A stretch of DNA of 64,000 bases from Penelope pileata. Its lineage: Eukaryota > Chordata > Aves > Galliformes > Cracidae. A program made the translations under genes and the position numbers. The notes under the pieces are model-generated. The model saw nothing but the letters and a program-made list of their open reading frames with translations, ran no database searches and was not told the origin of the DNA. Positions 25,101 to 37,617 of the stretch are shown piece after piece (position 1 is the first letter of the stretch; each line of letters starts with the position of its first letter). The DNA lies in assembly GCA_013396635.1 (NCBI GenBank), contig WBMW01000003.1, positions 175,805 through 239,804 on the forward strand, read 5' to 3'.

Positions 25101-27717
25101 TGCTTTGGAGCGTGATCTAGGCTGGGCTGCTGAGAATATGACACTAGCTCTGTTACATCTGGATGAAATGTATCTTAAAGAGCTTTATGTCAGATGCAAC
25201 AGGGAAAAAAAACAACTGAATCTTCTGGAAACCAGATCTACCATTAGTCCTGGTGGTATGTTGAGGTGAAAAGCCAATCTCCAGCCATCCGCCTCCAAAC
25301 GGAAGGACAGCAGCTCTCGACAGAGGAGGGGTGCTGGACTCTAGAAAGAGGAGAGGCACAGACTGCATTGAATATTGCAGAAAATATTGAGCCAGTTGAC
25401 ACACTGGGTCAAAGGTAAAGCTAGCCAGTGTCCTGTTTCCTTGGCAAGTAATCCCAGCTATGTAGGGAAGCACCATGAGAAACAAGGCAACTGTAAAAGA
25501 TACCTGTGCCCAAAATATGCAGGCTCCAGCAGTGCTAGTTTATGGTATTTCCTGAGCTGCAGCTAAATTCTGGACTATCATGCTTAAGGACCACAAGTGG
25601 AGTGATTCTCAGTAATATTCACTCAGTCGTTTCTCACCCCATGCAGCCTCCAGAGCACTCCTGGGGGGAAGTTCCACAACCTAACTACACGGTTCTGTGT
25701 GAAGACCTAAACCCAAGGGCTGATAATTTCATTGGCAACCTTAAGTTCTTATATCCTGAGAAATAACCTTCTTTTCCTAGGCACGCTCTCATTGTCATTC
25801 AAGATCTGCAAGGTCCATATTTCACTTATAATTGAATTTCCCCAAGTTACAAATCTTAGGTAAGATCTGAAGCAATTCAGCACTTCGGGTTGCTTGTTAC
25901 TGTTGGCTTGTCGCTATGATTTTCTCATATCATACTTCTTGGAAAACACAGTGATCAGACTGCAAACAGAGCTCAGGATGCAATAATGAAATAATGGCAT
26001 GTGGATGCCTTCTGTTTTGAGAAAAAGTTCAGCAACGGCTCGTATCAGACCTGTTCCTCTGCCAATCAACCACCGTGTTCACAGCAATCTCAGCAAGAGA
26101 CCGAGCAGCAAGGTGCAAAGCTTGTAGATGCTGTACAATCCTACATGTCAGCTATTGAGCACTGGACTACCACCTGCAGAGAACTGCTCATATTAATGTA
26201 CATTTCCAAGATAATTGTAATAAAATGACCAACCTCTATCAATTCTGTGGAGATTAGGGATCCTTCTCCCAGTTTGCATTACTTTACGGTCATTGACTAT
26301 TAATCTGGTATTTTATCATCCACTGACTGCCATTCATTCCTGCCTTCTCCGGTCGCCTTTGTGTTGGACCATCCTAATTAATGGGTTACATTTGCAAACT
26401 TCATCACATTCTTCACCTCTTGCAATCATTTTATAATTCAGAAAAGTGAAGAATTAATCTGAAAAATTTTATCTATTCTTAAAAGATCTGATCATTGCTC
26501 AGAAAATTCACCATGAAATGTCTTTCTAATCTCTGGGGATCTGCCCTTCTTTCTGGCCAATACCAGGCATATTGATCTTAACTGAGTTTCAAGCACCCCG
26601 GGAAACTGGGTGGAGGGATAGGGACTTTCTATTGGGCGATACAATGCGTAATGCCAGGCAGAACCAGACTGTTGGCTTATTACTGAGAATCCTGGAGCCT
26701 GGTATGACTCAAAGAAAAGGCTGAACGCAGTAACAGAGAAGCGCAACTAAAACTCAGGCAGGGATGGACCCCAAAATACAAACCTGTAACCACCGGCCTG
26801 TAACACAACGGGTGCTATGCTGGTCGTCCTGTTAAGGATATGCCTTTGAGCCAGGCCGCATGGACTGGATCAAATAACAGTGATGATTACGGTGCAGGGA
26901 AGTGCATCACTACTTGTGGTATGGTGGGAGATAGCACCACGGCAATGCTGTTTCTACCGTGGTTCTGGAAACAGCTCTGCTTAAAGACAGCAGAGCTAAA
27001 TGGAGCAGTGCAATGTCTGTACACCTGGGAGGAGTTGTCCGTGTCCTCTGGTTGTAAAGGGTCAATTTTTAAAAACTCCAAGAATTGGACCGTTCAGGGT
27101 GCAGATTATAGCACTGTGATCTGTGCCTCTCCGTGCTGTCTAGCTATTTCTGTTTTACCTCGTAGTGCCTTTGTGTAAGATCTCAAAGGTTGAATAATGG
27201 CTGGCATGAAGGTATGGGAGCACCTCTGACGCAAAGACAGCGAAGTCTGCAAGCGTGGCCCCAGCAGACACAGGGTGAGACTTTTTCAGGGGGTTTGGCA
27301 GAACTTAAGTTTCCAAAATTATAATCCTGAACACTGGACCATTGTTGCCCTAGTTTGAGGCAACAGTTTCTCAATTTCTGTAAGAGCTCATATCAGCTCT
27401 CAGACTCTTTTGGCTTTTTCATTTAACTGACCAGAAACAAGGGGCCATACCCCACAAAAGCTACAAAGGAAATACGCATTTCTGATAACCTTATATTTAG
27501 GAGATTTAAAGGAAAAAATGATCAAACTGATATCAAAAGTGAAGACCTACAGGTAACCGTAACTCAATGTACTACACCAGCAATTTGTTAAACATAAGTC
27601 AGATGTATTTGAGTAAAACATTAAAGATGATCTGTTTATTACCAAAGACAATGAAGTCAGAGCACACAAAATGCCATAATCAGTTGGAATATAAATATAC
27701 AGTTGGAAATCAGTGGT
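22119..27717. other. Unclassified intronic sequence
   Basis: About 5.6 kb without a recognisable exon or repeat family. 22400-23250 is notably pyrimidine-rich on the plus strand. All open frames are under 150 codons and without known motifs. Confidence 0.55.
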
Positions 27718-27980
27718 GTGCGGGGACAGGACTAGGGGAAATGGCACAAACTGGAGCATAGGAAGTTCCATGCCCATATGAGAAAGAACTTCTTCACGGT
27801 GCGGGTGACGGAGCACTGGCACAGGCTGCCCAGGGAGGTGTGGAGTCTCCTCTAAAGATATTCCAGACCTGCCTGGATGCCCACCTGTGTGACCTGCTGT
27901 AGGGAACTGCTTTGGCAGGGGGGGTGGACTCAATGATCTCTCGAGGTCCCTTCCAACCCCTACAATTCTGAGATTCTGTG
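27718..27980 (+). mobile_element. CR1 LINE 3' end
   Basis: GGCTGCCCAGGGAGGTGTGG, GATATTCCAGACCTGCCTGG, ATGATCTCTCGAGGTCCC and a CAATTCTGAGATTCTGTG tail. It resembles the copy at 17637-18057, so probably the same young subfamily. Confidence 0.94.
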
Positions 27981-30140
27981 AAATCTTTTGTAACAAAACA
28001 ACTGAACTGTTGCAAGCATCAACAATAAAGGGAAGGAAATCAGGTGAAAAATAGGGATAAGAGAATTGCACAGCTGAGGCACAGAACATCTGTATCATTG
28101 GCTGAAATCTGAGCTGGAGACTGAAACCGTAACACCTGAAAGAAAATAAATATTTTTGTGAGGTTTGCAGGTACGTTAGGACCCAGCTGTCCTACATATG
28201 AAAATGATGGGAGATGATGAACCTGCAGTCATTTCAGCTAAGAACATTGTCCTGGTTTGCCACCACAGTCCAAAAAGGAAAATAAGCATTCATCTCATTT
28301 TAGACTTCTGCAATTAAAAACTGTGCTGTAAATGTGCCGTTGTCACTAAGGAAATCAAGATGAAGCCACTTGTGCTGCAGATGTCTCCAGTGGGAGAAGA
28401 GGGGTAAGGAGCTGAGCAGCATCCACTGGGACTGGGCTGGAGCTGTGAAAGAGCCCTGGGACAGTTTTCAAGGATTATTCTTCACAACTGCTAGAAAGTA
28501 ATTGCAGGAAAAGTGGATGGCTATGAGACATAGAAATAGGATCAGAACAAAAAATCAGGAGTTTATCAGCTAACACTAACCCCTTCTGTTTCAAGCTTGA
28601 AGGATCCATTTGTTGAAAAGGCAGAGGAAGATCTCCAATGTCTGAGCCAATGCAATGCTCACTGGCTCAGGGAAAGTGATTCTTGTCTAAAAATAAAAGT
28701 CCAAGTACTGGGAAAGGTGCCAGTTAGACTTGATCACATTTGTAAGATTAATTAAAACCAGAAAGGTTCAGAGAACTGTGAAAAAGACAAATTGGCAAAT
28801 CAGGAAACCTATCTTCAGAAGAGAAAAGAAAGAGTTTTGTTCCTTTATCATAGAAAATTTGCTTAGCAAATCATCGTTCTTTTATGTTTTCAGAGATGGC
28901 AAAGCAAATACACTAACAGTCCTGGTGATTGACACTTTTGTTATGGGGTAAATATTCTGGTTTTCAAACCCCATGATTGGTACTGGGACGTGATTTTCAC
29001 CATGTTGCCTTTAATCTGAAAAATTCCAGCCTTAAATAATATAGCTTGATACCCCATATCAGGAGCTTTTCATTACAAGCAGTATTACTGTATGGCCTCA
29101 AAACTTGAGTAATATTAAACCACTTCCATTTGTAGATGTAAAATAAATATTAGATCAAATGAGCAAAAAATAGAACCGCATCTGCCTGCAGAAGGCTAAA
29201 ATTAAAATCTGTACGGCATATGTAAATTATACAGCCAGCTTCCCGGCAAATCCTTCCCATTCCAGACCATTTAGGAAAGTTACAGGTGAAGAATGAGGTT
29301 ATGGAGGTGTGCAGGAGCTGGCACACTTCAGATTTGTCCTATCCCAGAAACAGCCATTGGAAAATAGGTGTCTAGATGGTATAAATTGTTTGGCTGTGTC
29401 TGCAGAGAGAGGAGGGAGGCCAGATGCCTTCACCCTCTCCAAGATCTGACCTAAGGTAGATTAACTGGCAGTCTGCTTTATACAGAGACAACATCTTTCT
29501 ATCAGCAGCAAATTGTGCCTTGGTGATCTGCATACTGGAGGATCCTACCTTCCTGGGAGGTAAATCCCATTGCAATTTGTTTACCATAGATTAATATTTT
29601 CAGAAGTGATTTATAATTCTTTAGAGCTATACTACATTGGGCACAATTTCCATTTCAAGCTCCAGTTAGAACCACTGCCTTTAGGAAACTGTGTGTGCTT
29701 ACAGAATGAATGTCAGCCCACTAGACTCTTATTTCCCAAGTTTGACTGTACCTCCAGAGACATCATGGTATCCATATAGACATACATAAAATCCACTCAG
29801 AATACCATCTTCAAAAATACTTTGGTACAAGGTTTATGTCATAAAAATGATAACAGCAATGCAAAAGCATTTCTTGGATGCACAAAGGCCTTAGCTTTCA
29901 TCAAGGACTTCGCTGCATGGCTGAACTCTGAATCTAGAATTCTTTCTATTTTAATGATCAGAAGTGTGCCATATTTGACACATCATCACATGTGAAAACC
30001 AGTGGAACACTTGTCAGTGGGAAGACAGCAACTACCTGCTGCTGACCTCCTGCCAGACTTGCCTGGGATGCTTCATGCAGAGCCAGCAAAAATTTCAAAC
30101 CAGGCTCAAGTTGAGCCAAATTGCCAAACATTCTACATTG
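27981..30140. other. Unclassified, AT-rich intronic sequence
   Basis: No exon or repeat recognised; base composition is clearly AT-rich from about 28700 to 29300. Confidence 0.55.
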
Positions 30141-30265
30141 GCAGAATCACAGAATCATTAATCTTGGAAAGGCCACTAAGATCATCTAGTCCAACCATCA
30201 GACCATCCCCACCATACCACTAAACCAAGTTGCTCAGAGCAACATGTACCTTTACATATCCACAA
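30141..30265 (-). mobile_element. CR1 LINE 3' tail (short)
   Basis: GCAGAATCACAGAATCATTA, CTTGGAAAGGCCACTAAG and GATCATCTAGTCCAACCATC are the reverse complement of the CR1 terminus. The right end is approximate. Confidence 0.85.
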
Positions 30266-33200
30266 TGTTAGGAGTGTCAGCAGCCAGACATATCTACACA
30301 AACATCACTGTTAGCCCAGCTGACCAGAATTTATCCATGTTAAACATGCATTAAGGCAGCTTCATCCTCATGATGCAAGAGGAGTGCTGCGCTCGCATTG
30401 ATGAAAGGACCAACAACCTCTGAATGTTGATGGGCTGCATTTCTAGGTGGCTGGTGATCCTCAGAAGTTGAGATATGTATCACACATCACTTGAAGACAT
30501 TTTTCGGTTGATTATATGACAGAGATAACTGAAAGCGCCGTGCGCTATATTTACTTATTTTCTTTACACACTGCACAGTTCTTCACTCATATTTAAGGTT
30601 CTCTTTGAAGTTCTTTAGAATTTGTTACTTGGATATTCTACCTTTTCACACAAAATTCAGCCACTGGCTCAGCTTAACCTGTTTGACTTGGCTGAGAAGG
30701 GCCATTGAGCATCTCTGAGTCCCTATCACCCATGCCAGGCGGAAGAGAACCTTCCACCTCCTGGTTACCACCCCTGCTATGTGGAAATGACACAGCAGTG
30801 GAAATCGAGCATCTTCAGAGCTATACCTCAATCATCAAAGTGTAATGTAAGAATCAGAAATAACCGAGTGGCCTTACAGCCATAACGTTCGAGGGCTCAG
30901 ACTGCCCAAGTCTGTGCTCTGCCTGCAGGAAGGAAGGAAGGGCTGAAGGTATTCTTGCATCTTTCCTTGACTGACACATCCAGCAAAGCAGTGACTGCAG
31001 TGAAGCAACTGGAGATCTGCAGATCGAAAATCAATGCAGTGAGAGAACATTTGCTAAAGACCCGTCATGACCAAGCTGCAGTGGTAATGGCTCATATCCG
31101 GACACAGAAGATGTGCAGTGTGTAGCAGGGGTGATGTTTCTCCTTGACGTGTGTTGGGCCACATGCTGCCATTGTAGAACCTGGGCTGTCACATGTCTGA
31201 TGGCTTGCTTAATTGTCTGGGATCCCAGTGAAGCCCCTCCTGCTCACCATCATTGGACAGATGGTGGGAACTGTGTAATCCAAGAACTGTCCAGCACTTG
31301 CAGTACTGTTGTTGGCCCTGGGAAAGGGTGTATGGCAGCCTCAGATGGTTTGAAGGTCCCTGGTCCTGGAGGTGCCCTGAGCACCTGCTCAGAGCAGGAC
31401 CCTCGCCAGCACCAGCCCAGCGGGCGGGGGCTTCATGCAGCTGGGTCCTGCAGGTGACCAAGGATGGAGCCTCCTCACCTCCATGGTCACCTGGCCCAGG
31501 GCTGCACCACCCTCAAGAGAAGGAGGGTCTCCTCATGACCAGCTTGAACCAATGAAGTCCCAGGCTGTGGCAATTGTCACTTGTTATATCACCTGATACC
31601 ATGGGGAAAAGAACGGCTGCATCATATTTGTAACAGAAGCCACAGGCTGTGTATCCTCAGCCCTCTGTATCCTCTTGGCCAGACTAAACGAGCCCAGATC
31701 CCACCACCTACCCTGGTGAGCCATGTGCCCTCCGATCTGACTGTGCTGGAAGCACTCACTGACCACTCTTCAGTTTCTGTACCTGCCTCTTGAGCTGGGC
31801 GGCCAGTACTCAGCACAGTATTACAGGAGCAGCCCCCCAGGTGCCAGGCAGAGGATGCCAGCTGGACATCCTCACTGGCATGTTTGGGGCAGCCCATGTG
31901 TGTTTGCTGAATTTCTGCTCAACCCTGGCAAGCTCTCGCTGTGTAGCACGGAGTATCCACGCTGTTTGGCAGGGTGATACAGACTCCCATGGCCACATCT
32001 CGTTGCAAAGAGTGCTGAGGAAGACCTTTACAACCAGAAGATCCAGATTACTTGTGGCCATTTAGTTACTTACAGCTATGAGCAGCCACGCATCACCGCA
32101 GCATCTCTCCTATTACTTCTGGCCTCAGCGCAGTCCTGGGGCAGCTGCACCTGCAGCTCTGGCAGTCGGTCTAGGGGCAGCAGCCCATGGCGTTACCGTG
32201 CTGCCTGCCCCTCCCTGCTGGTGGGTGCTAACATGGCTCCACCAGCATCAGCAGATGGTGACACGTGGTTTCGTGGCAACTCTTCTGTCTCAGAGCTTTG
32301 TGTGCCAGTGCAGGCTGCTGGCGGAGGGGCTTTGGCTTCTCGTGCCAGACCAGGAGCTGGAGCAGCACTTTTGAGCTGTCACCGCTGTCACTGACAAGCT
32401 CCATCATTCCCTCAGTCATTTTTCCCCAGAACTGGCTGCACTGTAAGCTGTAGGAAGATTATATGTCAGGGTGTTCTTATTCCCTTTGTAGTGCTACAGC
32501 AGCTGGATTTGCATCAGGAAATCCACTCCTGTAGTCTGATTCTGCACTGCAATTTTAAGTATTCCTTTTGAATAAAGCTTTAAGGGCTGCATGCACAGAA
32601 CCGACAAGCTGCAAGATATAAATATTTGAACCTTCAGAGACTGCCAAGAGTGAAGCCTCCCATTCATCCCGTCGAGTAAGACATAGAGAGCTAAAGAAGA
32701 CAAGTTACATGTCACTTCAGACTATATCTACATGCAAATGATTTTTGCATACATGTTTTTCCTAACAAGGAAGCTACTGTGGGACTAGTGAGAACATGCT
32801 TTTAAGTTTCTATCTGCCTCTTCCTAGGGGCTGAATGCCACTGGGAACCTCAGAGAGATGCCAAGGCCTCCAGACTCTTTTGAAAACATGTCTAAAGGAT
32901 AGAATTAAATTTAATAACATATATGGGCAAATCCATTCTTTCTGTTGCTGAATCATCTGCTTAGAGATGAAAAAATAGTGGACAGGTGTATGCATTGGGC
33001 GAGCCACAGTTATAGGCAGTGATCTATTGATATCATGCCCTCAGGAGCCAGGAGAGGACTGGGGCTGAGTTCCTTACCTCCTGCTGTCACCAGCGGCTCT
33101 CGGTCTGGCTCCTTTCTCCAGGCTAGTCGACTCCCAGAGGTTACTAAGCATCCCTGCCCCATTCCCAGGTGGATAATACTGATGGAAGGGGAGAGCACTC

Positions 33201-33989
33201 AGCATTTTTTCTCAGTTCATGATGGAGTTGTCTCCCTGGTTGTCTTCTTCAGACTCTGCACACATATTAGCGTTCTGGCAGCACTCTGTATCTGTTTCCT
33301 GGGCCTCGATATCTCTGTCAGACTGCACTGACACAGCTCTGGGCATGGGCCAGATTTTCCCCTTCATCTAAATTTTCTCAGGGCTCTATCAGAGAGCTCC
33401 CGCTCCATCTGCCAGCCTGTCTGCACGCTGCAATGCCCAGACTTCCACACCGTCATCCTCCCCATCCCCACGACTCGTGTGTGTGCTGTTATCCCTGCTG
33501 CCAGCAGCGCATTTGGGATTAACGAGCCGACCGCAGGTGGGACTGGTGTCACTGCCATCCCTCCTGCCAGCACACAGGAGGTCTGTTGGCATGCCCCAGG
33601 GCTGTGCATGCCAGCCATGGCCTCACTGCATGCTTTTCTTCCATGTGCACCATTCCTGAAGGGACAGGAAGAGCAGCAGTACTTGGTCTCTGTGGCCTCA
33701 TTGCATCTGTCCATCTCTTCCATCTCTCATAGAGGTAGTAACCTGGACAGCACAAGCGTTGGACGCATATCTGAGGCAACTTACAGATCTCAGCCCCTCA
33801 TGTCAGCACTCTGACAGGCAGCATATAGACAGCCTTTTCCCATACGTGCCCCATTTTTTCCTTTTCACTGCTGTAGCACTAGGGAGGCAAGGGAAGATGA
33901 GTCGTCCCCATGGCCCAATACCATCCCCTGCTCACTGATGGCTGCATATCCCCTGGACCTTGCTCAGGCGTTGTCTGGAGAAATGCTGG
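30266..33989. other. Unclassified intronic sequence
   Basis: About 3.7 kb without a recognisable exon or repeat. Moderately GC-rich from 31200 to 32400. Overlapping short open frames on both strands show no known motif. Confidence 0.55.
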
Positions 33990-34083
33990 CTGTGTGGGGT
34001 CAGGGCGATGTCAGGGAACTGGAGCTGGACTCAGTGACCCTTATGGGTCCTTTCCAACTTGAGATATTCTACGGCTCTACGAA
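33990..34083 (+). mobile_element. CR1 LINE 3' tail (short)
   Basis: GGACTCAGTGACCCTTATGG, GTCCTTTCCAACTTGAGATA and TTCTACGGCTCTACGA match the last ~90 bp of CR1. Confidence 0.8.
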
Positions 34084-35519
34084 TTGCTAGCAGCCAGTCT
34101 GGACTGCAGCCCGAGGCCTTGTTCCCACAGGATTTAGGGCCCAGTAGTCTGGACCCTGCAGACCTGTGCTGCAGTCAATCACTTTGTATGACGCCTTTTA
34201 ACCCACCCTCTTCCCATGCCAACTCTGTCTGCCTGGTGTGTAACGTCACCACTGGGGCCGAGGGCAGGATCCACCTTCCAACGCGAGGAGCTGCAGGCTT
34301 GCTGTGAATTGTGCACTCTCTAGCAAATAGGGCTGGAGTGGCAGCATCCTTTCCTGGCCACTCAGTGAAAATAAAACTCAGTACAAATCCTCTGCAGCCT
34401 CATCGTTTTGTTTGTACCCCTTCCCCCACCCTGCCACCGGTCTCTGCTTGCCTGCACTGACTGCACTGAGCAGCGGGACTGTTCCAGCCACCCCTGGGAC
34501 CATTTACCAGGTGCCAAGACCCCGTTCCTACTGCACTTCTTTTCCTCACGGGTGTTCAGACACTTCCTCCTCACCACAGGAATATTTTTCCCGTTTATGC
34601 CATAAAGCAGAAGTTATCTGTTTTGGTTTTGCTGCAGAAATGCTCCCCATACAGTAGAAGAATTCCCAGCGAGCAGAGATGGATTTGTCTGAGGATAAGA
34701 CAGCACTAATGATCTCCCAGGGTCATTATGACACCCAGCGCAGCCTGGGTGGGTGCAGGACCCCACTGCAGACAGAGCTGATGCGGTGCCCATTTTTGTT
34801 TCCTTCCCATGTCTCAGGGTGTGCTGAACCCCACATATGGGGCTCACCCCAGAAGTTGCTCTATGCCTGCCTGCCGATTGGTAGCACAACCTGGAAAGCA
34901 TGTTTCTTTCTAAGACTTCTCATCACATTATGCTGCGATGTGGTCCCTAAGAACTCAGCTCCACAGGGCAGATATTGAAAGCCTTTGGTGGGACCGGGGG
35001 AGTCTTTTACTCCTGCGTGCTGTGGGAAGCATTGTCTGAGCCCAAGCAGCCAGGAAGCCACAGCCCCAGAAATTTCTGTCCTTCTGTTCGCTCAGCCCTG
35101 AGAAACCTCTGACACCCTTTGCCACCTCCGATCGCCTGGCCCTGCCCCTCAGCCCTCTGCAGGAGCTCATCCCACCGCTGAGAGCAGCGGGGATGCTTGG
35201 GCACTTTGGATAATGTCATAATTGCCAAATGTATGTATGCCAAATACAAATGTATTGAACAAAACAGCGGGGATTGCTCGTTTGGCTCTCTCCTTTCTCA
35301 CTGATGCTGCTTGCCATGCCCTGGTATTTCTGTCCATGGCAATCTTACATATCCTCTGCATTGTTCATTTTGGGCGAACTTTGGGGATTTGAGGGAACAC
35401 AAGGACGTGGGGCAGACACCTTTCTGCAGTGTCTTCCCCTGAAAACAGGGAGAGGTATTTTGCTATCAGAGGCATTTTCGCTCCATGGGGAAAATCAGAC
35501 CTTTTTGTCAAGATTTGGG
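34084..35519. other. Unclassified intronic sequence
   Basis: Nothing recognised. Lies just left of the CpG-rich patch. Confidence 0.5.
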
Positions 35520-35790
35520 TTCCTCACACCGAGAGCGAAATCCCTCCTGATTCGGGTGCTAAATCCCAATTCCTGCCAGAGCCTGGGGCAGGTCAGGAGC
35601 TGCCACGACTCCGGAGAGCTGACGGCACCGCACGGCCCCGCTGCCTGCGCAGCTCCGCATCGGGTCAAGGCCTTCGGGTCCAGCCATGCCACCCTGACCA
35701 CGCCGCAGCCCAGCGCCAGCCCCGCTCAGACCCGCGGGTCCCCACATCAGGGAGGAAGGGGACACGAGGAGGCAGAGGGATGGGGTCTTC
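35520..35790. promoter_or_regulatory. CpG-rich patch, candidate intronic CpG island
   Basis: CpG dinucleotides (CCGAGAGCG, CTCCGGAGAGCTGACGGCACCGCACGG, GACCACGCCGCAG and others in pieces) are far denser than in the surrounding intron. It lies about 1.35 kb inside WNT3 intron 1 from exon 1. It could be the downstream shore of the WNT3 promoter, an alternative promoter or an enhancer. A 204-codon plus-strand open frame across it looks like a by-product of GC content. Confidence 0.45.
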
Positions 35791-37077
35791 CTTTCAGTAG
35801 GTGCCCTGCCCCGGGCTTGGGCCTGGAAGTTGAGCAGCCACGCTCAGGGCGAGGAAATCATTTAATTCTTGGGGAAAACATGCTGTGATTTAGCCATTTC
35901 GTGAACCTGCACAGCTTTTAAATGCTTCCTGAGCGTGGACTTCTCATTGTGCTCGTAGTCTTTCTCTTTCGGAACTGCATATTTTCGTTCCCAAAGTCCG
36001 TGGTAATAAGCAGATTATGTTAAAAATCGGCTTCCCCTTCGCCTTTCTAAATATTCCCAGACATGGCAGTCCATTTCCAAGTTCACTCCCACCTACTTCT
36101 TGCCATCTCCATGTTGGCACGGAAAGGATCTATTTCAGCAATAAAAAAAGGACTTTTCTGGAAAGGTGAAAATAACCCCGGGATCTCAGCAGCAGCGATT
36201 TCAGCATCTCCCTCTTTGCCCTAAGGATCACCAGGCTGAAAGCCCCTACCTGGCACACACAGAAACTTAACGAGAGATATTCCAACAAGACGATAAAGAG
36301 AGAAATTAGCTGAAATATTGTTATGCAACTTGCTGCCTGCTGCGTTCAAATGACCTCAAATGTTTTATTCTCTATTTTTTTTTCTGTTTTAGATTGCTCC
36401 CAGTTACCTTTTGTTAATGAATTTATTTATTTTGTTATATTTATTTTTAAAATAAGTGACTCAGGTTCTTTCTCAGCCGCATTATAAGACATAGCCATTT
36501 TAAAAATTATTATTATTTTTATTGTTAGTGCAGGAAAATAAGTGACATTTCCATAATTAGAAAGAACAAAATTCATTTTTGAGGAATTTTGCTAACAAAT
36601 ATTTTCTCAGGTGCCATTTGCGTTCTCTGCTTATTTGCTGGACTAAATTCACGTAGCAGAATACAACAAAAGAAGATAAAGAAGTCCAAAAACTGCAGTA
36701 GCCAAAAAGAAAATAGAATTCAATTTTTTGAAGGATTCATTGCAGTTCATTGGAAAGGAAGAAAATGCTGCCGAACAGTCGTGCAACCGACACAATTCCT
36801 ATTGCACGAGGAAATAAAACCACGTCCTTTAACATCTAAACCAAATGCCTACTGCTACAGTGATGAACATGGAGAAATTAAGAGTGGTGGGAAAGACTCC
36901 ATTAGCGTGAGGGGAAACCTAGACATTACCCTTTAAAAATAATCTTCAAACTTTTCATTAATTATCAGTCAAATCTGAAGAAATTAAGCTTAGAATCAAA
37001 CATGCAATCATGGCCAGCTCAGCAGTGCTAAGGGTGAAAAGGAAGGAACACACATACACACAAATCCCATAGCTAAT
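35791..37077. other. AT-rich intron sequence next to WNT3 exon 1
   Basis: 36330-36960 is strongly AT-rich with runs such as TTATTATTATTTTTATT. No repeat family recognised. A 115-codon plus-strand open frame at 36589-36936 shows no known domain. Conserved non-coding sequence is possible but not visible from one species. Confidence 0.5.
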
Positions 37078-37103
37078 AATTAATTCATTCATTAATCAAT
37101 CAT
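37078..37103. promoter_or_regulatory. Homeodomain-type motif cluster by the exon 1 donor
   Basis: Within 60 bp of the splice donor the sequence has TAATTAATTCATTCATTAAT and, on the minus strand, TGATTGAT (37095-37102), the form bound by PBX-HOX pairs, joined to GATTAAT. Motif match only. Confidence 0.25.
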
Positions 37104-37133
37104 AGAAAGAGGGAAGGGGGGAAGGAATCTTAC

Positions 37134-37213
37134 CACCAAATTGGGTAACCGGCTAGGACCTTTGTGCCATTGAAGAGAAAAGATAAAATTAATCCAAGCA
37201 GGTGGTAATCCAT
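37134..37213 (-). CDS. WNT3: WNT3 coding exon 1 (start codon, signal peptide)
   Basis: This is the first coding exon of WNT3: 26 full codons plus the first two bases of a Trp codon. It reads MDYHLLGLILSF then LFNGTKVLA and GYPIWW, and ends TGG TG|GTAAG, a strong splice donor. Joined to the exon at 1962-2203 it gives GYPIWWSLALGQQ, as in known WNT3. Residues 1-21 form a typical hydrophobic signal peptide with predicted cleavage after VLA; the mature chain starts GYPIWW. Human WNT3 starts with a similar MEPHLLGLLLG stretch, so the hydrophobic core has diverged while length and ends are kept. The ATG has C at -3 and G at +4, a middling start context, but homology and length decide it. The exon is too short to show in open-reading-frame listings and was found by searching for the GYPIWW-donor motif. 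Confidence 0.95.
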
Positions 37214-37400
37214 TAGTCCAGGCTGGTGCAAGGGGAAAATCTCCGCGAAGTTTTCAGAAAAACATTAAGTGGGAAAATGAAGAATACCCCCCCTTTCAGG
37301 AAAAAAAAAAAAAGAAAAAAAAAAGAGTTAAACAAAGTCCCTTGAAGTGCGGATGACTTTCTGGCTTGTCAGAAACACACCTCTCCAAGCCTTTTCCCTG
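37214..37400 (-). other. WNT3: Probable WNT3 5' untranslated region
   Basis: Sequence directly upstream of the WNT3 ATG on the minus strand. It includes a T-rich tract (37299-37326) that is followed by CCTGAAAGG, which could also pass as a splice acceptor. The transcription start is not determined; 37400 is a guess from the promoter-like elements upstream. Confidence 0.4.
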
Positions 37401-37417
37401 TAGATCATCCAAAAGCG

Positions 37418-37464
37418 TCTATTAAAAAGTGCAGGGCTTGGGGATGTCAGCAGGCAGCCAATCA
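37418..37464 (-). promoter_or_regulatory. WNT3: Putative WNT3 core promoter elements
   Basis: On the minus strand TGATTGGC (37457-37464), a CCAAT box in reverse orientation, is followed about 35 bp downstream by the AT-rich TTTTTAATAG near 37419-37431, a weak TATA-like element. They lie 200-250 bp upstream of the WNT3 start codon. Position and motif only. Confidence 0.3.
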
Positions 37465-37617
37465 GACCGCATGGCCCAAGGTAAGGGATGAGTCTCAGCT
37501 CAGGGCTGTCAATCATGTTCTCCTCCCCCTCCACCCCACAACTTTGTTCCTAGCCCTCGCTTCCACAGACAAACCATCCTTGCTGAGACCTTGCTGAAGC
37601 AGTGAGATTGTTGGTGG

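Larger units (their letters stand above)
2204..37133 (-). other. WNT3: WNT3 intron 1 (34.9 kb)
   Basis: Bounded by the GTAAG donor at 37133 and the CTTTGCAG acceptor ending at 2204. Phase 2 at both ends. No other coding exon could be recognised within it. Its content is mostly CR1 and LTR relics, listed separately, plus unclassified single-copy sequence. Confidence 0.93.

Noticed and set aside
35274..35888. 204-codon plus-strand open frame
   Set aside because: Long frame coincides with the GC-rich patch; no family resemblance, and frames on other phases and strand are also open.
36589..36936. 115-codon open frame in AT-rich DNA antisense to WNT3
   Set aside because: Unusual for such composition but no start context, splice structure or known motif supports coding.
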